The position numbers were made by a program, and so were the translations under genes. Positions 62,986-64,000 of a stretch of DNA of 64,000 bases are shown here, piece after piece. This stretch comes from Rhizobium sp. BT03. GTDB lineage: Bacteria; Pseudomonadota; Alphaproteobacteria; Rhizobiales; Rhizobiaceae. The notes under the pieces were generated by a model. That model was not told the DNA's origin. It did no database searches and saw only the letters and a program-made list of their open reading frames with translations. The DNA lies in the NCBI RefSeq assembly GCF_030053155.1, contig NZ_CP125640.1:992001-1056000 (forward strand), read 5' to 3'. Position 1 is the first letter of the stretch. Every line of letters starts with the position of its first letter.

Positions 62986-64000
62986 TCACGTCCTCTCATC
63001 TTCCATTCTCGCCGGCACATTCAGAAGTTCGCGGACCTTATGGGCGAGCTGCTCCAGGCTGAAAGGCTTGGCAAGCAGGGAGACGCCGTGATCGAGCACC
63101 CCGTTATGGACGATGGCATTGCGGGTATAGCCGGTGGTGTAGAGGATCCGGATCGCCGGCCATTTCTCCTGGACGATATCGGCAAGCTGGCGCCCGCTCA
63201 TTTGCGGCATGACGATATCGGTGAAGATCAGGTCGACCTCCCGATTTGCTTCCAGAAGGAGAAGCGCCTCCATGCCGCTTGCCGCCTGCAACACGGTGTA
63301 ACCGAGTTCATGCAGGCTTTCGGCGGTCATGATGCGGACGTTCTCATCATCCTCCACCACCAGGATCGTGTCGTTGACGCTGCCCTGAGGAATGGGCTGG
63401 GCGCCTGAGGCACTCAGCCTGGCGTCCGTCGCGCCGACATGACGGGGCAGATAGATCTTCACCGTCGTGCCCCTGTCGATCTCCGAATAGATCTTGATGT
63501 GGCCGCCGCTCTGCTTGATGTAGCCGTAAACCTGGCTGAGGCCGAGACCGGTACCCTTGCCGGGTCCCTTGGTGGTGTAGAACGGGTCGAATGCCCGCTC
63601 GATCACGTCGGGCGACATGCCGGTGCCGGTGTCGGTCATGCTGATCATCACATATTGGCCGGCATCGACCTCCGAATGCATGCGGGAATATCGCTCGTCG
63701 AGTTCGGTATTGGCGGTCTCGATGGTCAGATTTCCGCCGCCGGGCATGGCGTCGCGGGCGTTGACGGCAAGGTTCAGGATAGCGTTCTCAAGCTGGCTCA
63801 AATCGGCAAAGCTCGGCCAGAGGCCGCCGGCAAGCACGGTCTCGATCCGGATCTGCTCGCCGAGCGTACGCCGCAGCAGCTCCGACATGCCGCCGACCAG
63901 TTTGTTGAGGTCGATCACTTCAGGGGCGAGCGGCTGCTGGCGCGAGAAAGCGAGAAGACGGGCGGTCAGGACCGCGGCCCTCTGGGCGCCGTCTTTGGCA
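62986..64000 (-). CDS. Hybrid sensor histidine kinase, C-terminal part (5' end outside window)
   Basis: The frame is open from the window edge to the stop at 62986 (about 337 residues visible). Near the edge RAAVLTARLLAFSRQQPL is the end of the HisKA dimerisation domain. The HATPase follows with N box ENAILNLAVNARDAMPGG, G1 DTGTGMS and G2 GKGTGLGLSQVYGYIKQSGG. A receiver domain then has acidic pocket VVEDDENVR, phospho-acceptor Asp in IFTDIVMPQMSG and Lys in LLAKPFS. The sensor part is not visible. It signals within one protein, then to an unknown partner. Confidence 0.9.
   Translation of the reverse strand, partial: AKDGAQRAAVLTARLLAFSRQQPLAPEVIDLNKLVGGMSELLRRTLGEQIRIETVLAGGLWPSFADLSQLENAILNLAVNARDAMPGGGNLTIETANTELDERYSRMHSEVDAGQYVMISMTDTGTGMSPDVIERAFDPFYTTKGPGKGTGLGLSQVYGYIKQSGGHIKIYSEIDRGTTVKIYLPRHVGATDARLSASGAQPIPQGSVNDTILVVEDDENVRIMTAESLHELGYTVLQAASGMEALLLLEANREVDLIFTDIVMPQMSGRQLADIVQEKWPAIRILYTTGYTRNAIVHNGVLDHGVSLLAKPFSLEQLAHKVRELLNVPARMEDERT

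Overview
The window looks like chromosomal DNA of a Rhizobium species of the R. etli / R. leguminosarum type. This is an inference from a GC-rich coding style, a RIME-like intergenic repeat, the clpP-clpX-lon-hupB block, an FMN-riboswitch-controlled ribN-type transporter, a type III (bcsN-containing) cellulose operon and several short rhizobial families (DUF1127, DUF982, DUF2842, DUF1236). No taxonomic marker (16S, rpoB) is present.

Layout. 1-4.6 kb: end of an aldo/keto reductase, a RIME-like repeat, a phytase-esterase-like secreted protein with a textbook Pho box, a riboflavin transporter gene behind an FMN riboswitch, and hupB. 4.7-9.9 kb: lon, clpX and clpP, all on the minus strand. 10-15.7 kb: a membrane diguanylate cyclase, a cytochrome P450, a CHASE4-like/GGDEF/EAL protein and a cupin. 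15.8-18.5 kb: a small rearranged patch in which an intact IS256-family element sits between a 5'-truncated nucleotidyltransferase gene and a 3' GNAT remnant, followed by an intact nucleotidyltransferase paralogue. 18.6-24.4 kb: metY, a CoA-binding protein, a small secreted protein, a DMT transporter, an ECHDC3-like crotonase, DUF1127 and a LysR regulator. 24.5-33.8 kb: rplM-rpsI, an OafA-type acyltransferase, a CmlA/FloR-type drug exporter, agmatinase, argC, a TSUP permease, heme A synthase and DUF2842. 33.8-42.1 kb: a polysaccharide cluster (CelD-like GNAT, Wzz/ExoP-like protein, Wza-like lipoprotein, GT4, WcaJ-like initiating transferase, O-antigen-ligase-like protein). 42.1-49.4 kb: a sugar ABC importer (no ATPase gene), a GNAT, an (alpha/alpha)6 glycosidase and a divergent ROK regulator. 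49.4-53 kb: small conserved genes, a methyltransferase, tRNA-Pro(GGG) and a HAD phosphatase. 53-62.3 kb: the cellulose operon bcsN-bcsA-bcsB-bcsZ-TPR on the minus strand. 62.6-64 kb: a DUF1236 protein and the C-terminal part of a hybrid sensor kinase.

The most striking signal is upstream of the CmlA/FloR-like exporter at 28137. A 9-codon leader, MGTTKSADK, has its own Shine-Dalgarno and matches the pattern of the integron cmlA leader peptide (MSTSKNADK, from memory). It is followed by four RNA segments that can pair as 1:2 plus 3:4, or alternatively as 2:3; segment 4 carries the exporter's ribosome-binding region. This is the architecture of antibiotic-induced translational attenuation, here in front of an apparently chromosomal, non-integron gene. 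It suggests that the mobile cmlA/floR attenuator may have an ancestral form in soil alphaproteobacteria.

Other regulatory signals are the Pho box at 3002-3019, the FMN riboswitch at about 4035-4187, and a hairpin plus U-tract at the very start of the rplM-rpsI transcript. The two c-di-GMP enzymes (10.3 and 13 kb) and the PilZ domain of BcsA link to the same cellulose output.
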